From: Spodoptera frugiperda
Taxonomy: Eukaryota; Arthropoda; Insecta; Lepidoptera; Noctuidae
Reading direction: 5' to 3'
Length of the DNA: 64,000 nt
Assembly: GCF_023101765.2 (NCBI RefSeq)
Contig: NC_064213.1
Span: forward strand, 12,338,001 to 12,402,000
Shown: in pieces, positions 20,849 to 32,545 of the stretch
Layout: the number at the start of each line of letters is the position of its first letter
Position numbering within the stretch: position 1 is the first letter of the stretch
The notes under the pieces: generated by a model
The model's input: only the letters and a program-made list of their open reading frames with translations
Databases searched by the model: none
What the model was told of the DNA's origin: nothing
Made by a program: the position numbers and the translations under genes

Positions 20849-22624
20849 TTAGTCCATTGAAATGTTACATGAGCTTTACATTTTTTAGAGGACGCAATTT
20901 TATTTTTTGATCATGTAGGGGGGTCAATAGAAGCTTAACTTGAAGTTTGTGGGGTCGCCACCCTTGTCCCTCGGCCGCCATCTTGGAAAAAGGGATGGAA
21001 ACACTTTTTTTGCTATATCTCGGAAACTATGCATCGTAATAAAATTTTTAAAATCATAATTTGTAGAAAATTATTTTGCCTACAAATATGTTTAATAACT
21101 TTTTGCCCTAAATTAACAATTAAAGAAGTTATAAGTAAAAAAGTGAAATTTTGTTAATAAAATTTTCTCTTTTGCTCTATAACTTTTTTTTTACATTTTA
21201 TAAATAAATGGCTTCAGACCAATCTTGTAGAATATTTTTCGAGAAATTTTTTTCCCTACAACTGTTTTCAATTTCATTCATTAGAAACTCAGTTACAGCG
21301 CTCCGAAGTTAACCGGGTTCGTCAAATTAGTCCAGTCAAATAAGCTTAAATTAGGTAAGAATCTCGGAACGCGAGATTACCAGCTGTAATTTTGTAAATA
21401 CTTGTATATTGACACCCTAAAACTTGTCTCAAAACCATGGTATATATGGTAGGGTGTAAGCAACTCTTAAAATTCAGGGTCAAAGGTCCCAAAAATCGTT
21501 CTTTTGCGGTTTTTTGAAAATAACTCATTTCCTATGGGTTTTTGGTATTTGTATTCATTATCAATATTGTAGAATACAAAATTCTCTACAACTTTTGTCT
21601 AATTTTTTTTTTACATAGTGAACCGTTGTCGAGTTAGAGGGCGGAGAACGCACGGTCACTGCATCACATCAGACATTTTTTTTTCAGCTAACCTATCCGT
21701 GATGGTTGGTTATGGATAGGACATTAAAAAAGACGTTATGGTTTCTAAAACTATTTTTCGTCAAATTCAATTGTTTGAAAGATAGACGCTTTCAAAGTGG
21801 AAAATTGACCGTTCGTTCTCCGCCCGCTAACTCGACAACGGTTCACCATGTAAAAAAAAAATTAGACAAATGTTGTAGAGAATTTTGTATTCTACAATAT
21901 TGATAATGAATACAAATACCAAAAACCCATAGGAAATGAGTTATTTTCAAAAAACCGCAAAAGAACGATTTTTGGGACCTTTGATCCTGAATTTTAAGAG
22001 TTGCTTACACCCTACCATATATACCATGGTTTTGAGACAAGTTTTAGGGTGTCAATATACAAGTATTTACAAAATTACAGCTGGTAATCTCGCGTTCCGA
22101 GATTCTTACCTAATTTAAGCTTATTTGACTGGACTAATTTGACGAACCCGGTTAACTTCGGAGCGCTGTAACTGAGTTTCTAATGAATGAAATTGAAAAC
22201 AGTTGTAGGGAAAAAAATTTCTCGAAAAATATTCTACAAGATTGGTCTGAAGCCATTTATTTATAAAATGTAAAAAAAAGTTATAGAGCAAAAGAGAAAA
22301 TTTTATTAACAAAATTTCACTTTTTTACTTATAACTTCTTTAATTGTTAATTTAGGGCAAAAAGTTATTAAACATATTTGTAGGCAAAATAATTTTCTAC
22401 AAATTATGATTTTAAAAATTTTATTACGATGCATAGTTTCCGAGATATAGCAAAAAAAGTGTTTCCATCCCTTTTTCCAAGATGGCGGCCGAGGGACAAG
22501 GGTGGCGACCCCACAAACTTCAAGTTAAGCTTCTATTGACCCCCCTACATGATCAAAAAATAAAATTGCGTCCTCTAAAAAATGCATAATTCGGCCCTCA
22601 AATTGTAACATTTCAATGGACTAA
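20849..22624. mobile_element. Long-arm foldback element (1.78 kb)
   Basis: Left arm 20849-21658 and right arm 21806-22624 are near-perfect reverse complements, separated by a 147-bp loop (21659-21805). Outer ends are TTAGTCCATTGAAATGTTAC and its inverse. Near the tips the left arm is about 10 bases shorter (GTTACATGAGCTTTAC against GTTACAATTTGAGGGCC..). Possible 4-bp target duplication TTAT at 20845-20848 and 22625-22628. The arms carry mirror-image 60-codon frames at 21346-21528 (-) and 21936-22118 (+) differing at one residue; these reflect the arm symmetry and are not convincing genes. No transposase is visible. A transcript across it would fold into a duplex of about 800 bp. Confidence 0.9.
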
Positions 22625-22730
22625 TTATAATAAGAATAAGGCGAAGTGACGGCCCAGGAGGTCGGTTGTCGCGTAGAGTATAGCCATAACCGTTTAACTC
22701 TTGAAAATTATTAATAAACACGTTGTACAC

Positions 22731-22856
22731 ATGACAAGTGACAGATGACAGAAGTCGCACATAGACGATCAACGAATGACGTCAAAAATCCTACCTCGCG
22801 CATAATATGAAGTTTACATGCGAATAAACATGGATAGGAAATCCCAACGAACAACA
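22731..22856. repeat. Interspersed repeat family P, copy 1
   Basis: ATGACAAGTGACAGATGACAGAAGTCGC..AATATGAAGTTTACATGCG..AACATGGATAGGAAATCCC. Copies at 40349-40468 and 43252-43372. Confidence 0.7.
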
Positions 22857-22859
22857 GTC

Positions 22860-23565
22860 AGGCAGAAAGCCCGCCAGGCATGTAAGTACACCTTGCCTCG
22901 TCGGGGGATGCTCTTTTTATTAGCGAACTGAACACATTTTAACCTAACATTCTTACTTCTATAAGTATTTTTGTAATTAAATGGCAGTTCGATAAACGTT
23001 ACAGCGAATTTATTTCAATGCTCCCTAAAGTCCAACATCCATTTTAAGTCACCAGCCGAATAAAACACACTCGCCGTCCGGCCTCACCGATATACATTAT
23101 TTGTATGTATAGTTACATCGGAACATTAAAAAAAAACGCGTCTCCAGTTGACTTTCCCGTCCCCCCTTTCAACGTAAGTCAACCTACGTCACTGTTCATA
23201 GCTTTGTCATCACTACAAGTTATATGTCGTCAGTAAGAATGTAAATACACCGTGAGGGTAGACTCTAACAGTGTCAATCAACTTTGACCCATAACAACAG
23301 CGTACACGATGACAAGGAAGTTGGAAGTGAATGTTCGAACTCATGTCATTGATTAGTTAGGGGTGTAGAGTCTAATTTTACGTGACGATGATTGATGAAT
23401 TGTGGTTTGGATGGTTATTGAAATTATTTATTAGGTACCTAGCTTTAGTCTGGATAGGGGTGTGTATTAGTTTTTCCACTGTACCTGTTTAAATACCGAT
23501 TTTTGTTAGAGTTGTCTACCTAATAAGGGATGTAATAGATTCCTTCAACTAAGCTTTATAATTGT
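22860..23565. other. Unassigned, no gene
   Basis: No supportable feature. Confidence 0.4.
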
Positions 23566-23569
23566 TTGA

Positions 23570-23770
23570 AGTAATCAGAATATTTACAATCACACTTAAT
23601 ATTATAAATGTGAAAGTTTGTTTGTTTCGATGTCTGTCCGTCAATTACTCTAAAACTACTAAACGGATTTTGATGTTTGGTGTACAGACAGGGTATGAGC
23701 TTGATGCTTTCGGTGATGGTATTTTTATCCTACAGGAACGCGGGTGAAACCGCTGGCAGAAGCTAGTACG
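23570..23770. repeat. Interspersed repeat family M, copy 1
   Basis: CTTAATATTATAAATGTGAAAGTTTGTTTG..ACTACTAAACGGATTTTGATG..GCGGGTGAAACCGCTGGCAGAAGCTAGT. Similar layouts at 29190-29525 (other orientation), 35690-35850, 35980-36130 (other orientation) and 63395-63540 (other orientation). Confidence 0.6.
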
Positions 23771-24279
23771 AAAAAATATACGTAGGTATATGATATACAA
23801 GCCTAACAACCTAAAAAGAAATATCTACCTATCATCATAACATAACATTTCGTGAACTGTGGACAATTCACTGTTGGCCAGTGGACCCATTTACACAGAG
23901 AATATCACCAAAACGTTCGCTCGCGTCCATCCCCGCCTCCCCCCGGGAATATAAACAAATGATGTAATCAACTTATGACACGACCGAAATTGCCTACCGA
24001 GTTTATTTCTTCATATTTCAAAATTTTAGGACTAATGACCTTGGCAAAAGGAGTCTGTTTTTATAAAATGTCTTATTTTTTTTATCGACGAAGAGAAACC
24101 TTCATGTAGTAGCAAAACTAAGAAGTGTGGAATTCCTATCTTACTCCAATCCTTGTGATTACCATCTATGCCTATAAAGGCCACTAGAGTTCCAGAGTTG
24201 ATCTATTTACAAGAGGAGGCTCTATATCAATAACGTTATATATCAACGTGGTCTATAAACATCCTCAATAAATGGACTA
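23771..24279. other. Unassigned, no gene
   Basis: No supportable feature. Confidence 0.4.
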
Positions 24280-24388
24280 TCCAACACAACACAGAATTAT
24301 TCAAATCAGACCAGTAGCTCCGGAGATTAGCACGTTCAAACAAACAAACAAATAAACTTTTTCAGCTTTATATATGTATTAGTATAGA
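24280..24388 (-). repeat. Interspersed repeat family E, partial reverse
   Basis: AATCAGACCAGTAGCTCCGG..CAAACAAACAAATAAAC..TTTCAGCTTTATA..TATTAGTATAG, the 5' half of the family in reverse. Confidence 0.6.
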
Positions 24389-24389
24389 T

Positions 24390-24890
24390 TTGCTTAAATA
24401 AAAGCCTAGACTTCAGGCCTAACTTTTCTAAAAATACGCACAGGCAGGTGTATAAAACATCTGGCGTTCAGCCAAATTCCATGTTACTTTCAAAATAATT
24501 TATATTTTTCTTAAACACCGAGCTACTTCATTCATGAAACCGTTGAAACATTTGAAAATGAAAAGGAAACCGAGGGGAAACGGCATAATCACGACAGTGA
24601 TATACGGAGGCAATTTTTGAAAGGGTTCTAGCATTAACCTTTTGGAAACATTTAGGAAAAAAAGTATTATTTCCAAACTTACAAAAGTATATCTCTGTGG
24701 GATTGAGAACAAACTTTTGGTTACTCGCTAGAGACCCACATTTTTATTTTCGAGCCTTTTGTCGATATAAGAAAACTAAACAACTCAATTTTTACATTTA
24801 ACCTTTTAAGCGCCCAGTTAAATACAAATACCTATCGTGTGAATAGAACAAAAAAATCATGCATGTTCTTTGTCGCAGTAATATGACTCC
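24390..24890. other. Unassigned, no gene
   Basis: No supportable feature. Confidence 0.4.
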
Positions 24891-24904
24891 AGCGGTAGGC
24901 ACAC

Positions 24905-26178
24905 ACCTCCGGGTGGGTCCCAAATAACGGCGGGAGGGGTTTCCATCGGCGTCGAGACTACGATGAAGTATCTAGGACTCGTCCTCGACAGTCGATGGAA
25001 CTTCGTGGAACACTTTCGACGTTTGGCTCCTAAGTTGGAACGGACGGGGGCTGCGCTTAAGCGGCTCCTGCCAAACCTCGGAGGTTGTACGCGGGGATCG
25101 TGCGGTCCATGGCCCTCTACGGCGCCCCTGTGTGGGCGCCGAACCTGATGCGGCGACCAGCTCGGGCGCTGCTCACTTCTCAGAGGGTCATGGCCATCCG
25201 GGTGATCCGAGGATATCGCACGATCTCCGGAGAGGCGGCGAACCTCCTTGCCGGATTACCGCCGTGGGATTTGGAGGCGAAGGTGCTCGCGCGCGTCTTC
25301 AGTTTGCGCGCCGACGCGTGTCGCCGGGGCGAAACTCCACTGCCGCGCCAGATCAGTGCGTGGCGGGACGAGCTCCGGCGCGATCTCATGGCGGAATGGC
25401 AGCAACGACTGTCGCAACCGAGGGCTGGGCTCGCTATCATTGCAGCGGTAAGTCCCCTCTTTGAGGAGTGGCTAGAGAGGCGCCACGGCGTCCTCACCTA
25501 CCGCCTGACGCAGGTGCTTACCGGACATGGGAGTTTCGGTAGGTTCCTGTTCCTTATTGGGCGGGAGGAAACGCCCGGGTGTCATCACTGTGAGGACCGC
25601 CCGGAGAACACGGTAAAACATACGGTGGCGGTGTGCCCTGCGTGGGCTGAGCACCGCCAAGTCCTCAGGGATGTGGTCGGCGACGGCGACCTCTCGCGCC
25701 CGGCACTGGTTCAGGCCATGGTGCGGAGCGAGAGGGACTGGGATGCCGTCTCCTCCTTCTGCGAAGCAGTCATGCTAGCTAAGGAGGAGGCGGGGCGCGT
25801 GAGAGAACAAACCTCTTCACGCCCCAGCCGTCGCGAGAGACACTCCGGGCGTAGGGGATCGCGAGACGATCTCCGGCCACCGTAAGTGCGGGCCTGCGGA
25901 CGGCGAGCAAGGGTAGCTCGCCGCCCGACCAGATCCAGACCCGTGCGTGCGGCGCGTCGCGTTCCGCGCGCGCCTCAAAGAGCCATCAGACCACCACAGT
26001 ATCAGCCACCACACACCACAGGAACCACAGGATCAGGCGGAGCTGCGGACTACCTAGCGGGTTTACAGGGGCTTCGGGTCGAAAAGCAGGAGAAGGAACG
26101 GGGTGGTTTTTAGTCAGTAAGATTCTGACACTCCCTTTCGCCTTGCCCAAGGCGGGAGAAGTCATTGGATGATTTTCC

Positions 26179-26245
<67 letters not shown>
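24905..26245 (+). mobile_element. R1-like non-LTR retrotransposon, 5'-truncated
   Basis: The insert is bounded by a 14-bp target duplication AGCGGTAGGCACAC (24891-24904 and 26246-26259). It holds the C-terminal part of a reverse-transcriptase ORF, an untranslated 3' region and an A-run of about 60 from 26186. The 3' region (GGAGCTGCGGACTACCTAGC..GTCATTGGATGATTTTCC) is the source sequence for the many short tail copies elsewhere in the window. GC content is much higher than the surroundings. Confidence 0.92.
24960..25885 (+). pseudogene. R1-like LINE ORF2, C-terminal fragment
   Basis: Begins with MKYLGLVLDSRW, typical of the segment after the reverse-transcriptase active site in R1-clade ORF2. 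It continues to LLPNLGG, then a frameshift near 25083 (probably a short deletion) moves it into the frame reading LYAGIVRSMALYGAPVWAP. The rest is open to a stop at 25883-25885. A zinc-knuckle C-x2-C-x9-H-x4-C (CHHCEDRPENTVKHTVAVC) lies near 25578-25637. The endonuclease and catalytic motifs are missing because of 5' truncation, so this copy is inactive. R1-clade membership is by motif recognition; related Jockey-superfamily clades are possible. Confidence 0.85.
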
Positions 26246-26247
<2 letters not shown>

Positions 26248-26461
26248 CGGTAGGCACACGGAAATATATGTCGCATATATGCGACACAGGCTTCAGTACA
26301 GTTAGATTTTTGCAAGATTATTTTGAATTCAGATGAATCCAGATCAGATATACCGATTCTGGTAACATGGAAAATATCTCAAATTGTCCGCTAATTAAGA
26401 ATTAAGAGAAACTTAATCAAAGTCGTACCCGTTAAACTGATTTTGATAAATGTTTGTCTAA

Positions 26462-26635
26462 TTACTCCCCTTCCCAGTCCCAATCCCTGATTACCCAACA
26501 ACCCTTAAATTCCTAACCCCCAAAAGGCCGGCAACGCACTTGTACTTGCACGAAAAACGCCTCTGGTGTTTCTCGTGTCCATACGTGGCGGCGATGCTTA
26601 CCATCCGTCAGCTCGTTTACCGGCTTATACAAACA
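26462..26635 (-). mobile_element. Family C element, partial reverse copy
   Basis: CAACAACCCTTAAATTCC..AAAAGGCCGGCAACGCACTTG..GCCTCTGGTGTTTC..CTCGTTTACCGGC, the 5' half of family C in reverse. Confidence 0.65.
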
Positions 26636-26639
26636 AAGA

Positions 26640-26880
26640 AAATATGTTAGAACATTGAAAACAATATTTTAGTTTTAAATGCAAGCAAATCTGCGCGTAT
26701 AACTAAACATTAGTTTTACAATACGTAGTGTCGTTAGTATTGCGGTATATTGTGTGCACAGCAGTTAGAACTACGACGCGACGGCAGGTGCAGGCAACGT
26801 TCCGTGCGTTATAAACGTAATTACCACTGGAACCATTAAACTTTACGTATTCGATATAATATAATATCACGTGTTATTAA
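26640..26880. other. Unassigned, no gene
   Basis: Nothing supportable; a GC-richer patch at 26755-26815 has no frame or splice context. Confidence 0.35.
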
Positions 26881-26883
26881 ATG

Positions 26884-27005
26884 TTATCGGCTTACTCACG
26901 TAACTGTTTGACGAGGAACTTGACTTGTTTCAAGCCATGCTAAAGGCTCATATTCATGAGCAGCATTCCGCGACACACGACGCGGCATTTGTCGCGATGC
27001 TATTA
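26884..27005. mobile_element. MITE family A, copy 3 (right end lost)
   Basis: TTATCGGCTTACTCACGTAA then the family core to GACACACGACGCGGC; the right inverted end is absent. Confidence 0.75.
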
Positions 27006-27110
27006 GGATGTCAAAGGCTTATTTGAGTTTTAAGAGTGCATTTTTAGTTCAGAAATAAATAAGTTAACTTTTAATCAGCATTTTATTACAATTACCGAGA
27101 TAGCTTAACG

Positions 27111-27213
27111 AGTTCGGGGCTCAGGCTCGAAAAGCAGGAGTAAGAACGGTTTGATTTTTATTCATTAAGAGGCTGATACGTCTCACCCGGGTGGGAGAAG
27201 TCATTGGATGTAA
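27111..27213 (+). mobile_element. R1-like LINE tail, diverged copy
   Basis: GGGGCTCAGGCTCGAAAAGCAGGAGTAAG..GGGAGAAGTCATTGGATG. Directly followed by family D MITE copy 3. Confidence 0.7.
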
Positions 27214-27223
27214 GCCTTAGTGT

Positions 27224-27520
27224 GCCTTTCCACCAGAGATGTGCTATGCTACGAAGATGTAATAGCTAAGCTGTGAAACTATGTGACCGTTTTCACTGAA
27301 ACAGAGCTATGTAGCTGTGCGAGTAAGATGTACAACTCGAGTATGAAATGTATCGATAGTAGGGAAGCCATAGCACCATCTTTTCAATATAAAAAAATGC
27401 TTAGGTGCGTCCATTTCCACCAGTGCTAAGCTATGTGTACAATGTACCAATGAATATGATTGGTGGAAGCCAAATGCGTCCACAGCAACGTAGCATAGCA
27501 CATCTGTGGTGGAAAAGTAC
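27224..27520. mobile_element. MITE family D, copy 3
   Basis: CCTTTCCACCAGAGATGTGC..ATGTATCGATAGTAGGG..GTGCTAAGC-type core..GCACATCTGTGGTGGAAAAG. Confidence 0.8.
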
Positions 27521-28015
27521 CCGTCATTTAGGAATATTTTTTCAGAATTACTTCTGTCCTGGGAAAAAAGGGTAGGAATTGCCAAATATTGAGTGTGAAG
27601 CCTTCATGCTACGTGAGAATTTTGAAATTGAACGGCCAATAATATAATAAAAGGCACATAATAAAACAAGATATCCGCATTAGCATGCACGCACACGCTC
27701 ACAGCCTACATCCAAGCTAGAACACGCCTTTCACACAAGAACCTCCTTTATATCTCTTATTTCAAAGTGGATTATTCTATAGCAAAAAGTTTAACTCTTG
27801 TGAAAAATATTGATGCCAATCGAAAGTGCACGTTGCTGTATGCTATTAAAGTTTATAATTCTAAATCTTAGAAATTATACTGACTAGCTGCTCGTACCAC
27901 AGATCAGAGAATGGTATTTGTCTTTTCTGTGCTTGGCACGCTGGTTCCGATACTACTACAAGTGGTATGCGATTTCTATGGTATTTCTCTGTCTGTGGCT
28001 CGTAGTATAAATGAA
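27521..28015. other. Unassigned, no gene
   Basis: No supportable feature. Confidence 0.4.
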
Positions 28016-28019
28016 ATAA

Positions 28020-28220
28020 GTAGTCAAAGTCAAAGTCAAAATCATTTATTTCAAATAGACCAGGAAGGTACTTTTGAACGTCAAAGCAAATATAATAATA
28101 TTAATAACGTCTGTCTGTCGGTCAGTCCTCTAGTGAAGCTATTTGCTCGTTCCAAAGTGTAGATTCCTATGGAGAAGAACGAGCAAGAAACTCCATAGGT
28201 TACTCTTTTTCAATCAGATT
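28020..28220 (-). repeat. LINE 3' tail with (GTCAAA)n, reverse
   Basis: GTCAAAGTCAAAGTCAAAATC..ACTTTTGAACGTCAAAGC..GAACGAGCAAGAAACTCC, the reverse of 17650-17925. Confidence 0.65.
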
Positions 28221-29189
28221 TATAATACAATTCTTGGTTACATTGTTTCGAAAAAACCTTTTATGACTTAATTTAAACCAATATTTGTTATCATCTTGGC
28301 TGACGATATAAAAAGATGAGCGAGATAGGTCCAGTAGTTAAGCCAAAAAGTGCATTATACTCTTTGAAATTATTTGAACACTCTTTACAAATACTGCATT
28401 GCAACTGCCGCGCCACATGTCCATAACATTCCTTGACAACCCACAATATTACATCTCTTCTGTGATCAAGGAACATGGCGCTGTTCATACAGAATTCAAT
28501 ACTTGATTAATTTGATTGTTGAAAAATATCTATTTAAAATTTTCGGTTTTTGTTGAAGTATTTAGTTGTAAGTACTATGCTTCTGTGGGTGACGAGAAAA
28601 CGTTTCTTTAAAGTTCGTCTGGTAGTTTGATTAATAAGTTTTGACACATTATTTTCTTTTTTACTGAGTCCAAATCTGTACGACTGTGTTTCTTTGAAAT
28701 ATACCATGACGTCACATTCCATAATGTATTATAACGAAATCCCACTCTCCTAAACTTTAAATCGAAAGTATATTTAAAAAAAAATATCAGCCCGTTACAC
28801 TGTCATTTTTATTTTCTAACAATGCAATTTGTGTTTTATGCCCCATAAACTTAGATCACAAAAATGTTTGTAGCTGGTGTTTCTGGATAGTTCTATGTTC
28901 TCTGCACTGAAGTTTAATAGTAAAGCAGTACTAAAGTAAACCGACTTCGAACAACTATTCGAGTCTGGCTTGTGGAATTATTTGCCACAAATTGCGGATT
29001 AACGATGGACTTTAAAATATTTTAATTGGTTTATTATACTTTTGTATAAGTCTAGAATGTGTGTTGTTTGTTTTAATGGCAACTGACTTGTATAATATAA
29101 CATTACACCTTTATTTCGTCGAAGGGTTGGGTAAAGGTAAACATATTTAATGTAAAACACTAGCTAGCTAACGTTACGATTCTAAAATA
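28221..29189. other. Unassigned, no gene
   Basis: No supportable feature. Confidence 0.4.
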
Positions 29190-29525
29190 CTAGCTTTTGC
29201 CAACGGCTTCGCCCGCGTTCCCGTGGGATAAAACGTATCCTATCACCCAAGTCACCTCATTAATTTATTTATTTAATTTAAAATTAACAACGGTAGACAA
29301 CCATAATTAAACAGGAATTAACAGCATTCATAAGTTCCCCTCGCAGTACTTCATGCATTCCGACAAAATCTCCTTCCATCCATCTGCGAATAAATCATTT
29401 GTTGGATTAGAATACCCTGTCCAATGTTCATTTAGCAAATATCATCAATATCCGTTCAGTAGTTTCAGCGTGATTGACGGACACACATCCTAACAAACAA
29501 ACAAACTTTCACATTTTTAATATTA
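29190..29525. repeat. Interspersed repeat family M, copy 2
   Basis: ACTAGCTTTTGCCAACGGCTTCG..TCCGTTCAGTAGTTTCAGCG..AAACAAACAAACTTTCACATT..AATATTAGTG. Confidence 0.6.
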
Positions 29526-30034
29526 GTGTGACATACAGATCATGTTTACAATACATGACATATTAGCTAAGCTTATTGCATTTGCAAGTAACACGAGGCT
29601 AGATTGAAAAGACATTAAAATTTTCTTTAAGTTAGTAATTACTTAAGTTCGCTGCACAGGCTGGTACCGTGACCTCACCTTTCACTCCCAGAAGGGGGTC
29701 ACCTATTTATAGCTCGGATATACCGAAACTTTATTCCGATACACAAATATACTGAAACTGAAAGGAAGTGTATTGGGAATAAAGTTTTATTCTTGTGTAT
29801 TGTGTAATGAAAAATGATTCCTTTGGTTTGTGTTACTCAGTTCAGATGAAAAGAGCTAATGGTTTCGATATGTGATACTAAAACATGTACTCTTAAAATA
29901 TAATTTCGATTCAAAATGGTAGAAAATGTATGATCATTTATATTACAGTTACCTTTTAATTACAGTGCTTAGTGCATGGCAATAGGTTCGTCTTAATAGG
30001 TACTAAATAACTTAAGTATTAAAGTGCTTTTTTA
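29526..30034. other. Unassigned, no gene
   Basis: TGGTACCGTGACCTCACC..CACTCCCAGAAGG and mirrored TATTCCGATACACAAATA/ATTGGGAATAAAG near 29730-29800 suggest a small hairpin. No gene. Confidence 0.35.
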
Positions 30035-30345
30035 TGGTATAAGCCGGTAAACGAGCAGACGGATCACCTGATGGTAAACAATCGCCGCCGCCCATGGATA
30101 CCCGAAACACCAGACGCGTTACAAGTGCGATACCGGTTGTGTCTTTACCGTTTTGGGGGTTAGAAATTAAAGGGTTGTTGTGGAATCCGGGATTGGGAAT
30201 AGGGGTAATAGGGCTTCCTCTGTTAACTCACTTAAACAACGAAACAACACAAGCGTTGTTTCACGTCGGTTTTCTGTGAGGCCGTGGTATCACTCCGGTC
30301 GAGCTGACGCATTCGTGCCGAAGAATGGCTCTCCCACACACAAAA
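30035..30345 (+). mobile_element. Family C element, near-complete copy
   Basis: GCCGGTAAACGAGCAGACGG..AATCGCCGCCGCCCATGG..GTTACAAGTGCG..GTTTCACGTCGGTTTTCTG..TGGCTCTCCCACAC. Non-coding interspersed element, the most frequent in the window after the LINE tail. Confidence 0.75.
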
Positions 30346-31110
30346 GTAGTGACATAGATTATAACATAATAGACGAAGTGTAAATGGTACATTCACCTTT
30401 GCCTGTTTATTTATTCTCCAAAGGGGTCTTCAGGGAATAGCATTCATGGTATCTGAATATGCGATTATTCAGGAATCGAAAAGCCATTTTCTGTTATCGG
30501 AAATCAAACCTTAGAGGCTGTACTTGAAAGCCGTTATTTACTTTATATTGAAGACAGTAATAAACAAATTCAGAACCTATTTCTTTTACCATAAAAACTG
30601 AAATTCAATATTCAATTTCAGCATATCGGATATTTGTTTCTGTAACTACCGCGAATTTCCGGACAATTGCATTCCTGGTATTCGGTTACACAGGCAACGA
30701 AATGGAGTGGTTATTGCTAACTGAAGTGGTACACGCGAACCACTTATTGGTGTAAGTGGTGATAGTAGTGATAAGTGGTGGTTGTGGTAGAAAGTGGTAT
30801 TTGTAGCCTATCTAGTCTAGGGTATGGTAAAGTTGAAATTTCGTAAGTGCTTTCAAAGTGGTAGCTAGATTAGATTAGATATTTCGTTTCAAGTTTAGCT
30901 ACAGTTAGTTAAAAGGTTAAGTTTAAGTATAATTGTGTGTTTATGGAATATTAGCCTTAGGTATTATTGTTCGTGTGTTGTGTCTGCCGCTAAGTAAAGA
31001 GGAACTTCTAAGCAAAGTTATCAAAAACTCTGAATGAAATTATTGCGTCTTGACTCTTGGCTAGGCTCATCAGTGATGCACTAATATTATACCAACATAA
31101 TGTTATTGTG
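30346..31110. other. Unassigned, no gene
   Basis: Around 30715-30800 a run of AGTGGTGATAGTAGTG/AAGTGGT-type imperfect repeats. No exon recognised. Confidence 0.4.
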
Positions 31111-31234
31111 TTATCGGCTTACTCACGTAACTGTTTGACGAGAAACTCGACTAGTTTCAAGTCCTGCTCATATTCATCAGCATTCCGCGACGCACGACGC
31201 GGCGATGTCGCGCTGCTACTGGGTAAGCCGATAA
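31111..31234. mobile_element. MITE family A, copy 4
   Basis: TTATCGGCTTACTCACGTAA..TTTCAAGTCCTGCTC..GGGTAAGCCGATAA with internal deletions; followed by the shared flank AATTAATTTAGTATGTC. Confidence 0.8.
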
Positions 31235-31269
31235 CGTAATAATTAATTTAGTATGTCCCACGAAAGTTA

Positions 31270-31730
31270 TAATGAAATTACAACGTAATGTTAAACATAT
31301 AGATATATCCTATTACATACTTCATTTTAAACTTGTAGTCTTGACCTGGTCACATGGGAAGTAAAATTGCTATTGAATTTACAAATCACTTATCACAATT
31401 GTTGATGTTTTCTTGGAAAGAGGATTAAATTATGAAGTAAGTACTTTTTTAATAACGTAATTAATTTAATTTGGCTGCTTTATCAATATATAAAATTACT
31501 CTCTTTTTCTAATATTACAGATAAATTAAACGTTAACGATCAAAGAAGCTCATCGTACAGATCAAAGTATTCTTTGAAGATCCAATACTGTTCCATTAGT
31601 AGGAGCATTGAAATTTTCTTATTATTTTGTACAAAAAATATATTCTAATCCCGGTGATTGGATCATTCTTTGTCCTGTTTTTGGTAGAAAAAAGCCTTGA
31701 TTGTTTCTATAGATAGCATTTTGGGGTTTT
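31270..31730. other. Unassigned, no gene
   Basis: No supportable feature. Confidence 0.4.
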
Positions 31731-31734
31731 CTCG

Positions 31735-31920
31735 GAAAATTTCTCAGTAGTAGCACGGAGTCTGTGAATTGTGCCCAGTATATCCAATAGGCTCACCCCC
31801 TATTACATGGGACTTATAACACAAATGGTGAAAATTGGGTGTACATTGTATAGCGGCATTACGGCCGTAATGTGCAGCTCTGCCTACCCCTTCGGGGATA
31901 AAAGGCGTGACGTTGCTAGA
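31735..31920 (+). mobile_element. tRNA-derived SINE, 5'-truncated
   Basis: AAATTTCTCAGTAGTAGCACGG..CCTATTACATGGGACTTATAA..GCCTACCCCTTCGGGGATAA..GGCGTGACG. Body only. Confidence 0.75.
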
Positions 31921-31979
31921 GTGGATCTCTTTGTCCTTTTTTAATGAGAGAAATCCTTGATCGTTATAGATGGCTGAGC

Positions 31980-32056
31980 AGATAACCATAATCAAGAACA
32001 CATAAGCGACCACCACTATCTGTACCTTGTATACTTACCCTCTTGTAAGTTAGTAA
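31980..32056. repeat. Dispersed 70-bp repeat, copy 1
   Basis: TCAAGAACACATAAGCGACC..CTGTACCTTGTATACTTACC, also at 40105-40172. Confidence 0.7.
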
Positions 32057-32069
32057 ACAAGTGATTTTT

Positions 32070-32375
32070 TTAAGAGACATACCGGTTATCGAGCTGACGT
32101 ATTACCTGATGGTAAGCAATCGCCGCCGCCCATGGACACTTGAAATATCAGAGGCTTTACAAGTGCGTTACCGGCTTTTTGGGAGTAAGGAATTTAAGGG
32201 TTGTTGTTCGGGAATGGGGATTGGGAAGATTAGGAAGGGGGAATTGGGCCTCCGGTAACCTCACTCACACAACGAAATACAACGCAAGCGTTGTTTCAAG
32301 TCGGTTTTCTGTGAGGCCGTGGTATCACTCCGGTCGAGCCAGCCCATTCGTGGCGAAGCATGGCTCTCCCACACT
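32070..32375 (+). mobile_element. Family C element copy
   Basis: ATTACCTGATGGTAAGCAATCG..GGAATTTAAGGGTTGTTG..GTTTCAAGTCGGTTTTCTG..GGCTCTCCCACACTTAAAT. Confidence 0.75.
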
Positions 32376-32393
32376 TAAATATAGAACTGTGGG

Positions 32394-32545
32394 TTGCTTT
32401 TCCACCAGAGATGTGTTATGCTACTTTGCTGTGAATGCGTTTGGCTTCCACCAATCATATTCATTGGTACACATAGCTTAGCACTGGTAGAAACTGATTC
32501 AGCTAAGCCATGATTTTAATATGGCAAGATGTATGCTATATCTAT
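32394..32545. mobile_element. MITE family D, partial copy
   Basis: GCTTTTCCACCAGAGATGTG..GGCTTCCACCAATCATATTC..TTAGCACTGGTAGAAAC; an internal rearrangement joins the left end to the core in reverse. Confidence 0.65.

Noticed and set aside
21346..22118. Paired 60-codon ORFs MSYFQKTAKERF.. on both strands
   Set aside because: They are mirror images in the arms of the foldback at 20849-22624; no supporting signals.
4159..24360. Short regularly spaced repeats resembling CRISPR
   Set aside because: Only (CAAA)n and (CAGACAAA)n simple repeats at transposon ends; no spacers and no cas genes; the genome is eukaryotic.
25132..26014. Several GC-rich ORFs on both strands around 25.1-26.0 kb
   Set aside because: Other-frame shadows of the R1-like LINE ORF2, which has the zinc knuckle and the characteristic motifs.
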